Shown here piece by piece: positions 52,425 to 61,759 of a stretch of DNA of 64,000 bases (the stretch's first letter is position 1; each line of letters opens with the position of its first letter). Made by a program: the position numbers and the translations under genes. The stretch comes from Winogradskyella endarachnes (lineage in GTDB: Bacteria; Bacteroidota; Bacteroidia; Flavobacteriales; Flavobacteriaceae): the NCBI RefSeq assembly GCF_009741275.1, contig NZ_WOWS01000003.1, positions 124,001 through 188,000 of the forward strand, read 5' to 3'. The notes under the pieces were generated by a model, which was given only the letters and a program-made list of their open reading frames with translations, made no database searches and had not been told where the DNA came from.

Positions 52425-52877
52425 ATGTTAAAATATTTTATAGCATTAGTAGTAATTGGTGTATTAGCATTAGCTTGTGAAAACATTGAGAAACCTAATA
52501 AGCCTGATAATTTAATACCAGAATCACAAATGGCTGACCTTTTGTACGATGTTTACGTTGTTAATTCAGCAAAAGGTGTCAATAGAAAAGCATTAGAAGT
52601 GAATGGAATTATACCTCAGGATTACATTCTTTCAAAACATAATATAGACAGTGCGCAATTTGCCGAAAGTAATAAGTATTACAGTTTTAATACCGAAAAT
52701 TACAAGAAAATTGTTACTAGTGTTAAAGAACGATTAGAAAAGGAAAAGCAGGTGTTTGAAGATGAAAGAAAAGCAGAGAAGGAAGCGCAAAAAGTACAAA
52801 GGGATTCAGTAAAGAAGAAAAAGCGTGCAAATCCAACTAAGGAAATTAAAAAAGTACCTGTTTTTAATAAAGATTAA
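52425..52877 (+). CDS. DUF4296 lipoprotein
   Basis: A 150-residue lipoprotein: lipobox ending at Cys18 (LALACEN), then the DUF4296 segment (about 30-105: LIPESQMADLLYDVYVVNSAKG in pieces, DYILSKHNIDSAQFAES), and a Lys/Glu-rich helical tail. Function unknown. One base separates it from pyrC, so it is co-translated. Its last bases overlap the convergent epimerase gene by 4 bp. Confidence 0.9.
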   Translation: MLKYFIALVVIGVLALACENIEKPNKPDNLIPESQMADLLYDVYVVNSAKGVNRKALEVNGIIPQDYILSKHNIDSAQFAESNKYYSFNTENYKKIVTSVKERLEKEKQVFEDERKAEKEAQKVQRDSVKKKKRANPTKEIKKVPVFNKD

Positions 52878-53893
52878 GAGTTTAAATCTTTGAGATATAA
52901 ATTACTTACGGTCTCAATAGTTTTTTCAATGGGTTTAAAATTAAATTCTAAGGTGTTTTCTAACTTTGAAGCATCATATTTTCTAACACTTAGTAAAGCA
53001 TTAGAAGCTTGTTTTGTTAAGGCTCTAGGTTGGCCTAATACTTTAGATTTTAACCAATCTACTCGCCAAATACTATTTACTAACCAAGGTTTAGCCTCTT
53101 TTTTGGGCGGTTTAATTTGTAATACTTTAGCCGTTTTTATAAAAAAGTCTTTATAACTGAGGTTGTGAGATACTAAAATAAAACGTTCATTTTTTATTTT
53201 ACTTTGCATTAATTGCTCCATAACATTAACAACATCCCAAACATCAACAAATCCAGTTACACCATTGGTGTAATAAGAAAGTCCATCTTTAACTCTTTTA
53301 AATAAATTACCACTACTGTTACCAGACCAGAAACCAGCACCTAAAATTATACCTGGATTTACAATTACAGTATCTAAACCTTCTTGCGTACCTCGCCAAA
53401 CTTCAAGCTCTGCACCATATTTTGTAATCGCATAAATACTATTGTCATTTTCTGCATTCCACTCAGTTTTCTCGTCTATTAATTTTTCAGAATTTGTATG
53501 ATGCCCAATAGTTGCAATAGAACTAACATAGCATAGTTTTGTAATGTTAAAAGCAATACAAAGATTAATAATGTTGGCCGTACCTTCAATATTAATTTTT
53601 CTTAAGAGTTTATACGCTTTAGGTTGAAAAGATACAAATGCAGCACAATGGTAGACATGCGTAATATTTTTAAATGCCGCTTCAAGTTGAGGTATATTAT
53701 TGAGGTCTGCTTTTACCCATTCAATTTTGTTAAAAAGAGTTACGTAGTCTTCAGAATAATAAGAAAACACTTTTTGAACTTTTTTTAAAGTATCGTCACT
53801 TCTATAAATAGCGCGTAAAGCGTCATTTTTTTTCAATAATTGAAAAAGTAAATGCGAGCCAACCAAACCTGTTCCTCCTGTTACTAAAATCAT
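52874..53893 (-). CDS. NAD-dependent epimerase/dehydratase family protein
   Basis: A short-chain, extended-type reductase of about 339 residues starting at ATG 53893 (MILVTGGTGLVG). The NAD motif TGGTGLVGSHLL, the active-site Ser of VSSIATIGHH, the YAITKYGAELEVW region with the YxxxK pair and a NPGIILGAGFW block are visible. Substrate unknown; these are often sugar or ketone reductases. The frame opens 15 bp earlier with a weaker start. Confidence 0.9.
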   Translation of the reverse strand: MILVTGGTGLVGSHLLFQLLKKNDALRAIYRSDDTLKKVQKVFSYYSEDYVTLFNKIEWVKADLNNIPQLEAAFKNITHVYHCAAFVSFQPKAYKLLRKINIEGTANIINLCIAFNITKLCYVSSIATIGHHTNSEKLIDEKTEWNAENDNSIYAITKYGAELEVWRGTQEGLDTVIVNPGIILGAGFWSGNSSGNLFKRVKDGLSYYTNGVTGFVDVWDVVNVMEQLMQSKIKNERFILVSHNLSYKDFFIKTAKVLQIKPPKKEAKPWLVNSIWRVDWLKSKVLGQPRALTKQASNALLSVRKYDASKLENTLEFNFKPIEKTIETVSNLYLKDLNS

Positions 53894-53984
53894 TAGGCGA
53901 AAATACAAATCTTAAGCTAAATTTGATGTAATAATGTTGTTAATAAGTGATACAAGTAGATTCTAAATTGAGTGAAATTTGTCT

Positions 53985-54014
53985 TTTGTCTTTAGCAGCG
54001 GAAACCTATCTTTG
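53985..54014 (+). promoter_or_regulatory. Promoter of tyrS
   Basis: TTTG at 53985-53988, an 18 bp spacer and TATCTTTG at 54007-54014, a textbook Bacteroidota promoter. The start codon is 28 bp downstream. Confidence 0.8.
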
Positions 54015-54042
54015 TGCCATTAAAATTTGAAACTAAATAACA

Positions 54043-55353
54043 ATGGCAAATAAGTTTGTAGAAGAATTACGTTGGAGAGGAATGGTACATGATATCATGC
54101 CAGGAACAGAAGAGCAATTAGATAAGGAAATGACCACAGCTTATATTGGGTTTGATCCTACTTCAGACTCCTTGCATATTGGTAGTTTAGTGCCAATTAT
54201 TCTGTTAGTACATTTAGAAAGAGCAGGCCATAAACCAGTAGCTCTGGTTGGTGGAGCAACAGGGATGATTGGTGATCCTTCTGGTAAAAGTGATGAAAGA
54301 AATTTATTAGACGAAGTAGCATTGGCGCATAATGTTGCTGGTATAAAAGGTGTATTGTCTCGTTTTTTGGATTTTAATTCCTCAGAAAAAAATGCACCAG
54401 TTTTAGTTAATAACTACGACTGGATGAAGGATTTTAGTTTTATTGATTTTGCAAGAGATGTCGGTAAACGTATCACTGTAAATTACATGATGGCCAAAGA
54501 TTCTGTAAAAAAACGGTTAAGTGGTGATGAAGGGAGTGTAGGTATGTCTTTTACTGAGTTTACGTATCAATTAATACAAGGTTATGATTTTCATTATTTG
54601 TACAAAACCATGGGTTGTAAATTACAAATGGGAGGAAGTGATCAATGGGGAAATATTACAACAGGTACAGAATTAGTTAGACGCATGCATGATGGAGAAG
54701 ACCAAGCAAAAGCCTATGCTATGACTTGTCCGTTAATTACCAAAGCAGATGGTTCTAAATTTGGAAAATCTGAAGGCGGAAACGTTTGGTTAGATCCAGA
54801 TAAAACAAGTGTCTATAAATTTTACCAGTTTTGGTTAAACACCACTGATGCAGATGCAGAAAAATACATTAAGATTTTTACATTTTTAGATAAAGAAACT
54901 ATTGAAAGCTTAATTGCAGAGCATAACGAAAATCCTGGTTTTAGAGCATTGCAGAAACGTTTAGCAGAAGAGGTAACTGTTTTTGTACACAGTAGAGAAG
55001 ATTATGATAATGCAGTAAAAGCTTCTAAAATATTGTTTAGTAAAGATTTTAAAAATGAAATTAAGCAATTACCAGAAACTTTATTTCTAGATGTTTTTGA
55101 AGGTGTAAAGCAGGCTGAAATATCTGAGTCAGAATTTAAAGAAGGAATAGATATGATTGGTGCTTTAGCTGCTAAAACTAAGTTCTTAAATTCTAATGGA
55201 GATGCAAGACGAGCACTAAAAGAAAATGCCGTTGCAGTAAATAAAGAAAAAGTAAAGGAAGATTATATATTATCTTCTGAAGATTTAATACACGATAAAT
55301 ATATTATTATAAGTAGAGGAAAGAAAACAAATTTTCTTTTAAAAGTAGTTTAA
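54043..55353 (+). CDS. tyrS: Tyrosine-tRNA ligase
   Basis: Charges tRNA-Tyr. The 436-residue class I enzyme carries the HIGH-type motif [13 protein letters not shown] (about 33-45), the tyrosine-binding [13 protein letters not shown], the KMSKS-type KFGKSEGG (about 242-249), and a C-terminal S4-like RNA-binding domain (about 360-436) ending in NFLLKVV. Length and layout are normal. Confidence 0.98.
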   Translation: MANKFVEELRWRGMVHDIMPGTEEQLDKEMTTAYIGFDPTSDSLHIGSLVPIILLVHLERAGHKPVALVGGATGMIGDPSGKSDERNLLDEVALAHNVAGIKGVLSRFLDFNSSEKNAPVLVNNYDWMKDFSFIDFARDVGKRITVNYMMAKDSVKKRLSGDEGSVGMSFTEFTYQLIQGYDFHYLYKTMGCKLQMGGSDQWGNITTGTELVRRMHDGEDQAKAYAMTCPLITKADGSKFGKSEGGNVWLDPDKTSVYKFYQFWLNTTDADAEKYIKIFTFLDKETIESLIAEHNENPGFRALQKRLAEEVTVFVHSREDYDNAVKASKILFSKDFKNEIKQLPETLFLDVFEGVKQAEISESEFKEGIDMIGALAAKTKFLNSNGDARRALKENAVAVNKEKVKEDYILSSEDLIHDKYIIISRGKKTNFLLKVV

Positions 55354-55374
55354 GACTAACTTTAATCACAATCT

Positions 55375-55412
55375 AAGACCTCATTGTTTTGTTATAAGTG
55401 AGGTCTTTTTTT
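55375..55412 (+). terminator. tyrS terminator
   Basis: Perfect 9 bp stem AAGACCTCA / TGAGGTCTT with a 15-base loop and a run of seven T. The stem is the same as at 21388-21421, which is 34 kb away. Confidence 0.9.
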
Positions 55413-55448
55413 ATCTTTAAATTCTCAAGTAAAAGTTTTTAAATATAT

Positions 55449-55919
55449 ATGAAACAGGCACAACAAATTGCTAGTAGGATTAAAGAAGTGTTTCTAAACG
55501 GTACATGGATTGCTAATACTAATTATAAAAATGAATTAGTTAATTTAGATTATGAAATAGCCAATAAAAAAATAGATACTCTAAATTCTATTTCTGTTTT
55601 AGCACAGCATATTCATTATTATGTTGCAGGGATTCTAAATGTTTATATCAATAATACATTAGAAATAAGAGATAAGTTTAGTTTTGATTTTCCACCAATT
55701 GACTCACAACAAGCTTGGGACGCCTTTTTAACTCGTTTTTGGCAAGATACACAGGTTCTTATTACTTATATTGAAGATATGTCTGATAAGGATTTAAATC
55801 AAGAATTTGTTGATGAAAAATACGGAACATACACTCGTAATTTAAATGGAATGCTAGAACATAGTTATTACCATTTAGGACAGATAGTATTGATTAAAAA
55901 ATTAATTGCTAAATTGTAA
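55449..55919 (+). CDS. DinB/DUF1572-like metalloprotein
   Basis: A 156-residue four-helix protein of the DinB/YfiT class. The metal-binding histidines are in AQHIHYYVAGIL (about 52-55) and in the LEHSYYHLGQIVLIKKL end, the usual HxxxH. Members of the superfamily are putative thiol S-transferases or hydrolases. No partner gene is adjacent. It is separated from the LuxE-like gene by a minus-strand terminator. Confidence 0.85.
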   Translation: MKQAQQIASRIKEVFLNGTWIANTNYKNELVNLDYEIANKKIDTLNSISVLAQHIHYYVAGILNVYINNTLEIRDKFSFDFPPIDSQQAWDAFLTRFWQDTQVLITYIEDMSDKDLNQEFVDEKYGTYTRNLNGMLEHSYYHLGQIVLIKKLIAKL

Positions 55920-55923
55920 TTGA

Positions 55924-55955
55924 AGAAAAAAATGCCCAAAATAAAATTTTGGGCA
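55924..55955 (-). terminator. Terminator of the LuxE-like gene
   Basis: Perfect 10 bp stem TGCCCAAAAT / ATTTTGGGCA with a 3-base loop; on the minus strand it runs into seven T residues. Without the T tract on the plus strand it is probably unidirectional. Confidence 0.8.
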
Positions 55956-56053
55956 CAATCTAACCAATCAATCAACTATAGAAAATCTTCCTTTTTCATA
56001 GCAATTGTTCAGTCGTATGTAAGTTTAAGTCCTTACAAAAAAATAAAATAATT

Positions 56054-57034
56054 TTAAAGTGCCATTAAATTGCAGCCTCTAATGTCTGAATTATCAAATC
56101 GGCCTAAAATTTCAAACAGACCGTTATCGTAGACTTTTCCGAGATCTTGAGTGGCTATAAATGAACAAGAATTGATGTTTGCCAAATCAATAACATTAAT
56201 GCCACCTGTTTTGTTAGGCTGCTGTATGGTAAGTGCATCTTCAGTATCTCGTGTTAAGATTTTCATCCAAGGTGGACATTCAAAAACACCATGACCTTTA
56301 GAATAGGCTTGACTTAACAATTCAGTCATACCATACTCACTATGGATATGATTAACATTAAATCCATTCTGAAGAATTTGATGCAACTCTTGCCTTATAA
56401 TTTCTTTTCGTCTGCCTTTCATGCCACCAGTTTCCATTATTGTGGTGTGTTTTAAACTTAATTGATACGTTTCAACTAAATCCAATAATGCAAATGAGAC
56501 ACCAATTAGTAATGTTTTTTGTTGTTTTGCTTCAAGTGATTTTAAGGTGTTTGCTAAATCTTCAAGATTATTGAGGTAAAAGCCACTTTCCGTTTTATTA
56601 GATTTTTCAATTAAATCATTAACCATATAAATAAGTGAAGAACCATCGCGTTCTAAATAAGAAGGTAATAAGGCTAAAACAACATAGTCCTCAATATTTC
56701 CATAGAAGTGGTTAAACGCTTTTAAATAACTGTCCTCGTAAAGTTTTAAATCTGTAACTAAATGTTTACTAGTAATGCTTCCTGTTGTACCAGAACTTGA
56801 GAATGTTTTTTCAATAGGATTAGAAGTACTAACAATATCCCTAGTTTTAAAAAACTGAATCGGTAAAAAAGGAATATCAGAAACTTGTTTTACATCAGAA
56901 GGATGTTTGTAAAGTAAATCGCAAAAGGAACGATATACTTTGTTATTCTCAAACTGAAACTTGAATACTTTTAAGGCCAATGCTTCAAAATCGGCATCAG
57001 TTTTTATGTTAAAAATAGCGTCCTTTAATTTCAT
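56054..57034 (-). CDS. LuxE-like acyl-protein synthetase / acyltransferase
   Basis: A 326-residue adenylate-forming protein similar to LuxE and to the short PaaK-like acyl-activating enzymes. The ATP motif SSSGTTGSITSK is at about 80-91, and HSEYGMTELLSQAY (a GMTE block of the adenylation family) is near 237-250. A C-terminal GRFDNSDIRGCNLMAL closes it. There are no lux genes nearby, so it may act on some other fatty acid or acyl carrier. It is monocistronic. Confidence 0.85.
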   Translation of the reverse strand: MKLKDAIFNIKTDADFEALALKVFKFQFENNKVYRSFCDLLYKHPSDVKQVSDIPFLPIQFFKTRDIVSTSNPIEKTFSSSGTTGSITSKHLVTDLKLYEDSYLKAFNHFYGNIEDYVVLALLPSYLERDGSSLIYMVNDLIEKSNKTESGFYLNNLEDLANTLKSLEAKQQKTLLIGVSFALLDLVETYQLSLKHTTIMETGGMKGRRKEIIRQELHQILQNGFNVNHIHSEYGMTELLSQAYSKGHGVFECPPWMKILTRDTEDALTIQQPNKTGGINVIDLANINSCSFIATQDLGKVYDNGLFEILGRFDNSDIRGCNLMAL

Positions 57035-57109
57035 AATGCAAAAATATGCAAAGAAGTGATTTAAACTTTTTCTTTTAGTTATAATTTAAACTTGTTAAAA
57101 TAAGCACAT

Positions 57110-57141
57110 AAAAAAAGCGTAACTCTAAAGTTGAGTTACGC
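57110..57141 (-). terminator. Terminator of the lamin-tail protein gene
   Basis: Perfect 9 bp stem GCGTAACTC / GAGTTACGC (57117-57125 with 57133-57141) with a T run on the minus strand. The same stem follows the next T9SS gene (59149-59173). Confidence 0.88.
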
Positions 57142-57166
57142 TCTTAGTATGTAATAAGAATTAAGC

Positions 57167-59008
57167 TTAATTGATTACTAATTTTTTAGTAGTAGAAGCG
57201 TTATTCTGAGTTATTTTTACAATGTAAACACCAGACTTTAAGTTAGAAACGTTTAACGTGTTGTTTGTTATTGTTTCGCTAATCACTTGTTTTCCTAAAA
57301 CGTCGTAAACTTTGATGTTTATATCAGCACTATTTGTTGAAGAAATATTTACAAATCCTGTGTTTGTTGGGTTTGGAAATATAGAGAATTGATTTTTATT
57401 GTTATCCACTACAGATAATGATTGAGGTGTAACCTCGGCCCAAGTTGTAGCAATTCTTATTTCATCTATGATTAATGCTGGAGTTTCTGCTGTGGAATCT
57501 TGTCTTAATGCAAATGAATCAATCAATGCGCTAGGACTACTGTCAGTGTCAGTAATTAAAGCTGTTGGTTCAGAACCACCGAAATTAGCGCTTTCTGGAT
57601 TTATCCAGCCATTTACCTCACCATTATCGATGTTATAACTCATTACCACAAAAACGTTATCACCTACATTGTAATTTGTTGTAGTAAATGATGAAACCAT
57701 ACTACCATTTGTTATAGCCATACCATATGTTGTTCCAACAGGGTTTGTATCTGGTCTAACCCAAACTCTAGCATCAAATGCGCCGAGTATAGCAATATAG
57801 CCTCCATCATTTAGATCTGTAACATTTGATAAATCAGTTATATTTAAAATAAATGAAACATATACTTTACCAGAGGTTATTGCTGTGAATTCTACTTCAG
57901 AATCAATTGCTCCACCTTCTAAATATACTGAGTTTCCTGAAGATGCCGCTAAATCTAAATAAGATAAATTCCCTGATACAATATCAATTGGGTTTGTTGT
58001 TCCACTGTAGTTATACCAATTTGGTTGGTCTCCTAAGTCGGCACCAACTGTGTAATCAAAGCCTTCGTATATAGGGAGTGTTAATGTTGGGTCGCAAGTA
58101 GGAGAGGTAATTGTAGTATTTATATCGCAGATTGCGCCATCTACTATAGATAATAAAACATCTGTACCTTCTGCAATTCCCGTTATAGTTATAGTACCAG
58201 AAACGTCATTGGTAGGGTTTCCAGAGGATAAATCAACCGTGCCAGAATCAGATGATACAGTATAAGTTGCTGTACCTCCACCAGTAAAATCAATAGTTGC
58301 AGTATATGTATCAGTTCCAAGTGTAAAGGCGTCACAGGTTGTTGTGATGGTAGTTAATGCTAAGGAACAGGTTACTGTTCCCCATGCACCTGGATCAAAA
58401 TCTGTAGGTGCTGTTCTTGGGGAATTTAAGTGAGAAGTACAACCTGTTATGGCAGAATCTGCCCATATGTTCCACTCTGCTTCATTAAATGTGGTACTAC
58501 CAGAGGTTACAGAAGTTAATCGTTCTGCTCTACCATCTTCATATTCTGCACAGGTACCAGTGTTATCTGTATTTATATCTGTAGTGAAATCATAAACACC
58601 CCAAAAATCTACTAAAGTATCTGTTCCGTCAATTAATGCTAAGTCGTCATCACCATTACTTCCAGCTACACCGTTTTGTACAGCATCTAATTGGTCTGGT
58701 GCAAAGCCATATACATTTACAAATGTACCAGGAACTTCATAATCATATGCTATGATATAAAAACCTCCAGCAGGTATAACACCTGTTAAGTCTAAAGTTG
58801 TATTAACACCAGAATTACCGTTTAAATATTTGTCTATTTGCCAGCCATTACCTTCTGTGAAATCAACATCAGTAGTTCCTGCATTGTGTAATTCAATGTA
58901 GCGTGCTGCTAGATTATTATTTGGGTCTGCAATTTCCGTTATAAAAACCTGTGAAAAGGATAAAAGGCTTGTTAGGCAGAATAAAAATAAAAAGTAAATT
59001 TTCTTCAT
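57167..59008 (-). CDS. Lamin-tail domain protein with T9SS sorting domain
   Basis: A 613-residue secreted protein. Signal peptide 1-19 (cut near LSFSQ), then a lamin-tail domain (about 20-210: VFITEIADPNNN, RYIELHNAG, GGFYIIAYDYE), a beta-rich region, a concanavalin-like part, and a T9SS type A C-terminal domain (about 540-613: FPNPTNTGFVNISS, KVYDVLGKQV, LKSGVYIVKI). It is exported by the type IX system and probably cell-surface bound or released. Its C-terminal 79 bp of coding DNA are identical to the next gene's. Confidence 0.9.
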   Translation of the reverse strand: MKKIYFLFLFCLTSLLSFSQVFITEIADPNNNLAARYIELHNAGTTDVDFTEGNGWQIDKYLNGNSGVNTTLDLTGVIPAGGFYIIAYDYEVPGTFVNVYGFAPDQLDAVQNGVAGSNGDDDLALIDGTDTLVDFWGVYDFTTDINTDNTGTCAEYEDGRAERLTSVTSGSTTFNEAEWNIWADSAITGCTSHLNSPRTAPTDFDPGAWGTVTCSLALTTITTTCDAFTLGTDTYTATIDFTGGGTATYTVSSDSGTVDLSSGNPTNDVSGTITITGIAEGTDVLLSIVDGAICDINTTITSPTCDPTLTLPIYEGFDYTVGADLGDQPNWYNYSGTTNPIDIVSGNLSYLDLAASSGNSVYLEGGAIDSEVEFTAITSGKVYVSFILNITDLSNVTDLNDGGYIAILGAFDARVWVRPDTNPVGTTYGMAITNGSMVSSFTTTNYNVGDNVFVVMSYNIDNGEVNGWINPESANFGGSEPTALITDTDSSPSALIDSFALRQDSTAETPALIIDEIRIATTWAEVTPQSLSVVDNNKNQFSIFPNPTNTGFVNISSTNSADINIKVYDVLGKQVISETITNNTLNVSNLKSGVYIVKITQNNASTTKKLVIN

Positions 59009-59141
59009 AATAAAATTAATATAATGGATTAAGCTACAAATATAGAAACAAATATGTTCTTCATTGAAATTATATACATTATCAACATTACCAAAGATTT
59101 CAATTAGATAAAAGCATTAGCAAGTGGTTAAATTTTGTCAT

Positions 59142-59173
59142 AAAAAAAGCGTAACTCAATTTTAGAGTTACGC
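59142..59173 (-). terminator. Terminator of the second T9SS gene
   Basis: Stem GCGTAACTC / GAGTTACGC (59149-59157 with 59165-59173), T runs on both sides. Copy of the 57110-57141 signal. Confidence 0.88.
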
Positions 59174-59197
59174 TTTTATATGTAAAAACAGTTATGC

Positions 59198-60838
59198 TTA
59201 GTTAATTACTAATTTCTTAGTAGTAGAAGCGTTATTCTGAGTTATTTTTACAATGTAAACACCAGACTTTAAGTTAGAAACGTTTAACGTGTTGTTAGAT
59301 AATGTTTCATTTTTAACTTGCTTACCTAAGATATCAAAAACTTGTACAGAAATAGCATCACTATTTGTTGAAGAAATTGAAACGAAACCAGTATTAGTTG
59401 GGTTAGGGTATAAGCTAAACGCAGTATCGTTGAAATTGTTTACACTTAAAGCAGCAGCAACATCGCTGGCATACCTTGGGAAAATTTGATATGTACCATT
59501 GTATTCAGTACCTAATCCCATAATACTAGAAACTGTTGTTGGTATTGCGCTACCAATTAAATCTTCATCTGCAAATGTTACTCTACAAACTGTTACATCT
59601 GTTCCGTCTGCAACACTATAGTTAGTATTGTCTGCAAATACACCAGTATCTTGAAATGTAACATTGTTTAAAGTTATTAGCATACCTTCATAGGCTTCAC
59701 CATTGTTAATTAATTCAGATGCACTAACGATTATTTGTGGTAATACATTACCAGTAGAAGAAGCTGCAGCTACATTTTCCGTAGGTACAAACTCTAATAA
59801 ACCGTTGTAATCAACAAGCGTCCCTTTTAAACCAGTAATTCCGTCTCCGGCAACAAATGCAGTTGTTAAAATACCTGAAGGATCATCAATTAAAACACCA
59901 GCACCAGCATCTTGTATAAATCTTTGGTTTCTGGTGTTGTCTGTAACTACGTAAGATACTATAGCTTCACCTGTTAATTCATAAGTGATAGCAGGATCAA
60001 TTGTACTTGCTCTTAAAGCTGTAATATCAGCAACTTGAACAGTAGAAGAAGGGTTTGCAACACTAAAATCTATTGTGCTAGTGCTAATACTTGTTGTTCC
60101 ATCCATTAAATCGGCTGTTACAGTGTAAGCCTCTCCATCTGTAGTGGCAATTGAGAAAGGACTTGTAGCATTTGCTGTTTCAGTACCGTTTACTGTAATC
60201 GTTACACTTTCTCCACCTACTAAATTAGCCGTTGAGAAAACTACGTCTACAGAAGTTGTACCAGCATCAAAAATATCATTATCTGCAGGACTAGTAATTA
60301 CAACATTTGGTGTTGTAGCTTCTACAATTTGAATATTATCTATGTAAAATAAAGAAGACTGTGTTCCTGCGGTCCAATTTGCAGAGATATCATAAAATCG
60401 AATTCCAAATTCAAAAACTTCATCTGCTGTAGGTGTATATTCAAAAGAAATAGTCTGCCATTGGTTTAAAAGGGTTTCATCAGAATACACTGAAGGATTA
60501 AAACCACTACCATTAAAAATTCTTGCTCTAGCTTCATCATTTGTAGCGTATACGTCTAAACTCATTACATATGTTACACCTCCAGTTAAAGATACAGTTT
60601 GTCTTATGTCAGTATCACCCTGACTTTGCGTTAAAACATTTACACTGGCTGAAGATGCTCCTTCAGAAACATACGTTGCATTAGTGTTTTCTGTTAAGTC
60701 AGTTGTACTAAAATCAACAGTTGTGTAAGAATCCGGTACACCGGCCGTCCAGTTTTCAAAACCACCATTAACAGCAGCATTTTGACCGTACGAGACCAAA
60801 CTCATTAAACAAAATAATAAAAAGTAAAATTTCTTCAT
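59198..60838 (-). CDS. T9SS-secreted protein with DUF5689-like domain
   Basis: A 546-residue protein starting at ATG 60838 (MKKFYFLLFCLMSLVSYGQ); the frame opens 30 bp earlier but the later ATG gives a proper signal peptide. It has an N-terminal carbohydrate-binding-like jelly roll (about 20-175: NGGFENWTAG, WQTISFEY), an Ig-like repeat, a DUF5689/OB-like segment (about 270-460: YELTGEAIVSYV, LITLNNVTFQDTG) and a T9SS sorting domain (about 475-546). Likely a cell-surface or secreted protein that may bind glycans or nucleic acid. It has a TATATTTG -7 element at 60866-60873. Confidence 0.87.
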   Translation of the reverse strand: MKKFYFLLFCLMSLVSYGQNAAVNGGFENWTAGVPDSYTTVDFSTTDLTENTNATYVSEGASSASVNVLTQSQGDTDIRQTVSLTGGVTYVMSLDVYATNDEARARIFNGSGFNPSVYSDETLLNQWQTISFEYTPTADEVFEFGIRFYDISANWTAGTQSSLFYIDNIQIVEATTPNVVITSPADNDIFDAGTTSVDVVFSTANLVGGESVTITVNGTETANATSPFSIATTDGEAYTVTADLMDGTTSISTSTIDFSVANPSSTVQVADITALRASTIDPAITYELTGEAIVSYVVTDNTRNQRFIQDAGAGVLIDDPSGILTTAFVAGDGITGLKGTLVDYNGLLEFVPTENVAAASSTGNVLPQIIVSASELINNGEAYEGMLITLNNVTFQDTGVFADNTNYSVADGTDVTVCRVTFADEDLIGSAIPTTVSSIMGLGTEYNGTYQIFPRYASDVAAALSVNNFNDTAFSLYPNPTNTGFVSISSTNSDAISVQVFDILGKQVKNETLSNNTLNVSNLKSGVYIVKITQNNASTTKKLVIN

Positions 60839-61072
60839 AATTGAATTTTTATAAAAGTTAGGAAACAAATATAATAACTAAACCTTATTTTTAATAATCT
60901 ATTCTGTTAATAGTTAATATGTTTACATTAAGTTAATATGGTTATTATCAGGTGCTTCTGACTAACAATGTTTTAAGTTTTTAATGTTAGGTAATTGTTA
61001 TCAATTCACTATATTTAGATGGTTAATAGAGATATATTTTATATTTACATCCATTAAAACAAACAATTCCCA

Positions 61073-61759
61073 TTGAAAAAGAAAGACATTAAAATACTAT
61101 TGGTTGATGATGAACCAGATATTTTAGAAATTGTAGGATATAATTTATCTAACGAAGGATACCAGGTTATAAAAGGTGAAAACGGTGAAGAAGCGGTAGA
61201 ATTGGCTAAAAAACATAAGCCACATTTAATAATATTAGATGTTATGATGCCAAAAATGGATGGTATAGAAGCTTGTGAACGCATTAGAGAGTTTCCAGAA
61301 TTAAGTGAAACTGTTATAACATTTTTAACCGCAAGAGGAGAAGATTATTCTCAAGTAGCTGGTTTTGATGCTGGTGCAGATGATTATATTGCCAAACCAA
61401 TTACACCTAAAGTATTAATTAGTAAAGTAAAGTCTTTATTAAGACGTTTTAAGCAATCTGAAATTGTAGCCGAGTCTATTGTAAAAATAGGTGATTTAGT
61501 GATTTTTAAAGAAGAATATAAAATTACATTGAACGGTAAAGAAATTACCTTACCTAGAAAGGAGTTTGAATTATTATCTTTGCTAGCAACTAAACCAGGA
61601 AAGGTGTTTAAACGCGATGAAATTTTAGATAGAGTCTGGGGAAATGAAGTTGTTGTAGGAGGAAGAACTATTGATGTTCATATTAGAAAACTTCGTGAGA
61701 AAATAGGCGATAAATCCTTTAAAACCGTTAAAGGTGTTGGTTACAAGTTTGTAGACTAA
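61073..61759 (+). CDS. PhoB-type response regulator
   Basis: A 228-residue OmpR/PhoB-family regulator. The receiver has VDDEPDIL (11-18), the phosphorylated Asp56 in LIILDVMMP, and FLTARGED near 88-95; the winged-helix domain (about 130-228) ends in RTIDVHIRKLREKIGDKSF. No ATG is available: it must start at TTG 61073, a rare codon. The next gene overlaps its stop by one base (TAATG), forming a two-component pair. Confidence 0.95.
   Translation: MKKKDIKILLVDDEPDILEIVGYNLSNEGYQVIKGENGEEAVELAKKHKPHLIILDVMMPKMDGIEACERIREFPELSETVITFLTARGEDYSQVAGFDAGADDYIAKPITPKVLISKVKSLLRRFKQSEIVAESIVKIGDLVIFKEEYKITLNGKEITLPRKEFELLSLLATKPGKVFKRDEILDRVWGNEVVVGGRTIDVHIRKLREKIGDKSFKTVKGVGYKFVD

Noticed and set aside
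56054-57034. Bioluminescence (lux) operon suggested by the LuxE-like gene
   Set aside because: No luxC, luxD, luxA or luxB homologue is nearby; LuxE-like acyl-activating enzymes occur widely in non-luminous Bacteroidota.
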